DNA of 12,603 bases from the NCBI GenBank assembly GCA_023245725.1, contig JAHFJU010000044.1, positions 1-12,603 on the forward strand, given 5' to 3'. The notes below the pieces were generated by a model, which saw only the letters and a list, made by a program, of their open reading frames with translations, was not told where the DNA came from and did not search any database. A program made the position numbers and the translations under genes. The stretch is from Candidatus Peregrinibacteria bacterium. GTDB lineage: Bacteria; Patescibacteriota; Gracilibacteria; UBA1369; UM-FILTER-53-11. Positions within the stretch are counted from its first letter, which is position 1, and the number at the start of each line of letters is the position of its first letter. Shown here piece after piece: positions 11,272-12,603 of the stretch.

Positions 11272-12603
11272 ATGTCTAAATCAAATCTTGTTATCGTTGA
11301 GTCTCCAGCAAAAGCTAAGACTATTTCAAAGTTTCTAGGTCGGGATTATGTCGTGAAAGCCTCAATGGGTCATGTGCGTGATTTGCCGAAATCAAAGATG
11401 GGTATCGATGTAGAAAAGGGCAGCTTCGAGCCGATGTATCAAATATCTCCAGATAAAAAGAAAGTCATTACCGAATTAAAAAAACACGCAGGCGAAGATG
11501 TAACGGTGTGGATCGCAACTGATGAGGATCGCGAAGGAGAAGCGATTGGTTGGCATTTGGTAAACGCGCTAAATCTCGATAAAAAAGATGGTAGCGAAAA
11601 AGATAATGTACACCGCATTGTGTTCCACGAAATTACAAAGCCGGCGATTTTGGCTGCTTTGGCTAATCCCAGACATATTGATCGCAATTTGGTCGATGCC
11701 CAGCAAGCACGTCGAGTTCTCGATCGTTTGGTGGGTTATGAACTCTCTCCTCTATTATGGAAAAAAGTTCGATACGGACTTTCAGCTGGTCGCGTACAAA
11801 GCGTTGCGGTTCGCTTAATTGTTGAGCGTGAACGCGAAATTCGTGCATTCAAACCCGAGGAATATTGGAGCATGGTCGCCGACTATATTAAAGACGGCAA
11901 AAAATTTACTGGCGCACTTTCAAAGATCGATGGCAAGAAAGCGATAATTTCTAATAAAGAGACAGCCGATAAAATTTTTGATGATTTGAAAGGAGCTGCT
12001 CACACTGTTTCTACAGTAGAGCGAAAAGAGGTTAAACGAGCGCCTGCGGCTCCATTCACAACGTCTACACTCCAACAAGAGGCAGCTCGCAAACTTGGAT
12101 TTTCAGTTAAAAAAACTATGACGGTTGCACAGCATTTATATGAAGGTAAAGAAATTAACGGAGAGACAAAAGGTATTATCACCTACATGCGTACCGATTC
12201 CGTGAATTTGTCGCAAATCGCTTTGGCGCAAGCAAAAGAAGTAATTTCTGCCGAGTTCGGAAAAGAGTTTGCGCTCGAAGTTCCTCGTTTATATAAAGGT
12301 AAAAAAGGTGCACAAGAAGCTCACGAGGCGATTCGTCCTGTAGACCTTTCAATTAAGCCTGAATCAATTAGCAACCAGCTTGAAAAAGATGAACTTCGTT
12401 TGTATGAACTTATTTGGAAACGTACGATTGCTTGCCAGATGAAAGAGGCATTGTTAGAACAAGTCGGCGTTGATATTGCTACATCGATTGCTGGTTCTCC
12501 TTTGCCATACACATTCCGCGCGACTGGACAGACTGTTCTGTTTTCGGGCTTCATGAAAGCATATACAGAAGATAAAGACGAAGACGATCAGGTCGAAGAA
12601 GAT
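11272..12603 (+). CDS. topA: DNA topoisomerase I, N-terminal 444 residues (runs off the window)
   Basis: Type IA topoisomerase that relaxes negative supercoils by cutting one strand through a 5'-phosphotyrosine. The Toprim domain begins NLVIVESPAKAKTISKFLG, with the catalytic Glu at E10 and metal-binding D84, D86, E88 in ATDEDREGEAIGWHL. The core motif RYGLSAGRVQSVAVRLI starts near residue 167. The active-site Tyr is Y305 in GIITYMRTDS, with R307 next to it. AQEAHEAIRPVD (about 347-358) is also conserved. The window ends in a Glu/Asp-rich stretch; the remainder and any C-terminal zinc ribbons lie outside. I chose ATG 11272 because MSKSNLVIVESPAKAK matches the family. The in-frame ATG 11248 would add MLRFAPHY and is better placed for the Shine-Dalgarno. 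It is divergent from the HU gene. Confidence 0.97.
   Translation, partial: MSKSNLVIVESPAKAKTISKFLGRDYVVKASMGHVRDLPKSKMGIDVEKGSFEPMYQISPDKKKVITELKKHAGEDVTVWIATDEDREGEAIGWHLVNALNLDKKDGSEKDNVHRIVFHEITKPAILAALANPRHIDRNLVDAQQARRVLDRLVGYELSPLLWKKVRYGLSAGRVQSVAVRLIVEREREIRAFKPEEYWSMVADYIKDGKKFTGALSKIDGKKAIISNKETADKIFDDLKGAAHTVSTVERKEVKRAPAAPFTTSTLQQEAARKLGFSVKKTMTVAQHLYEGKEINGETKGIITYMRTDSVNLSQIALAQAKEVISAEFGKEFALEVPRLYKGKKGAQEAHEAIRPVDLSIKPESISNQLEKDELRLYELIWKRTIACQMKEALLEQVGVDIATSIAGSPLPYTFRATGQTVLFSGFMKAYTEDKDEDDQVEED

Noticed and set aside
11075..11338. 87-codon plus-strand frame with a hydrophobic stretch upstream of topA
   Set aside because: It needs a TTG start without a ribosome-binding site and runs out of frame into topA for over 60 bp.
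1..12603. CRISPR array or insertion sequence
   Set aside because: No regularly spaced direct repeats, no transposase frame and no terminal inverted repeats with target duplication were seen.

Overview
The window looks like chromosomal DNA from a bacterium with moderately low GC content. It uses the standard code, because TAA, TAG and TGA all act as stops here. Small housekeeping genes sit beside one giant multidomain protein, and most starts lack a clear Shine-Dalgarno sequence. Together with the style of the giant protein, this suggests the Candidate Phyla Radiation (Patescibacteria). That placement is inference; no 16S rRNA gene is present.

Left edge (1-188): the last 38 codons of a rightward gene whose C-terminus resembles an HNH nuclease, then a short gap with a weak inverted repeat. 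Leftward block (189-3959): pheS followed by pheT, the two subunits of phenylalanyl-tRNA synthetase. A short divergent promoter region (3960-4045) separates them from the main rightward unit. It holds a good extended -10 promoter and a TTAGAT-N7-ATCTAA inverted repeat at the predicted transcription start.

Accessory region (4046-10191): one 1872-residue protein with an N-terminal helical/coiled-coil half, a Gly/Ala-rich segment, a central HExxH zincin-like site, a Pro/Ala-rich linker and a C-terminal Hanks-type Ser/Thr kinase domain. A 171-residue acidic orphan follows 11 bp later. The part carrying HExxH is visibly more AT-rich and uses different Arg codons, so the gene looks mosaic. This protease-kinase protein plus small partner is the best candidate here for an undescribed system. 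Its function is unknown; a secreted or cell-cell effector and a large intracellular regulator are both possible.

3' region (10192-10545): no gene, but a run of five short stem-loops, including a perfect 18-bp palindrome, ending in a bidirectional terminator. Right side: a leftward HU-family gene with a good promoter, a gap of about 0.4 kb without a convincing gene, and the first 444 codons of topA (DNA topoisomerase I), which runs off the window. HU and TopA both act on DNA topology and are transcribed divergently, but nothing in the sequence shows that they are co-regulated.
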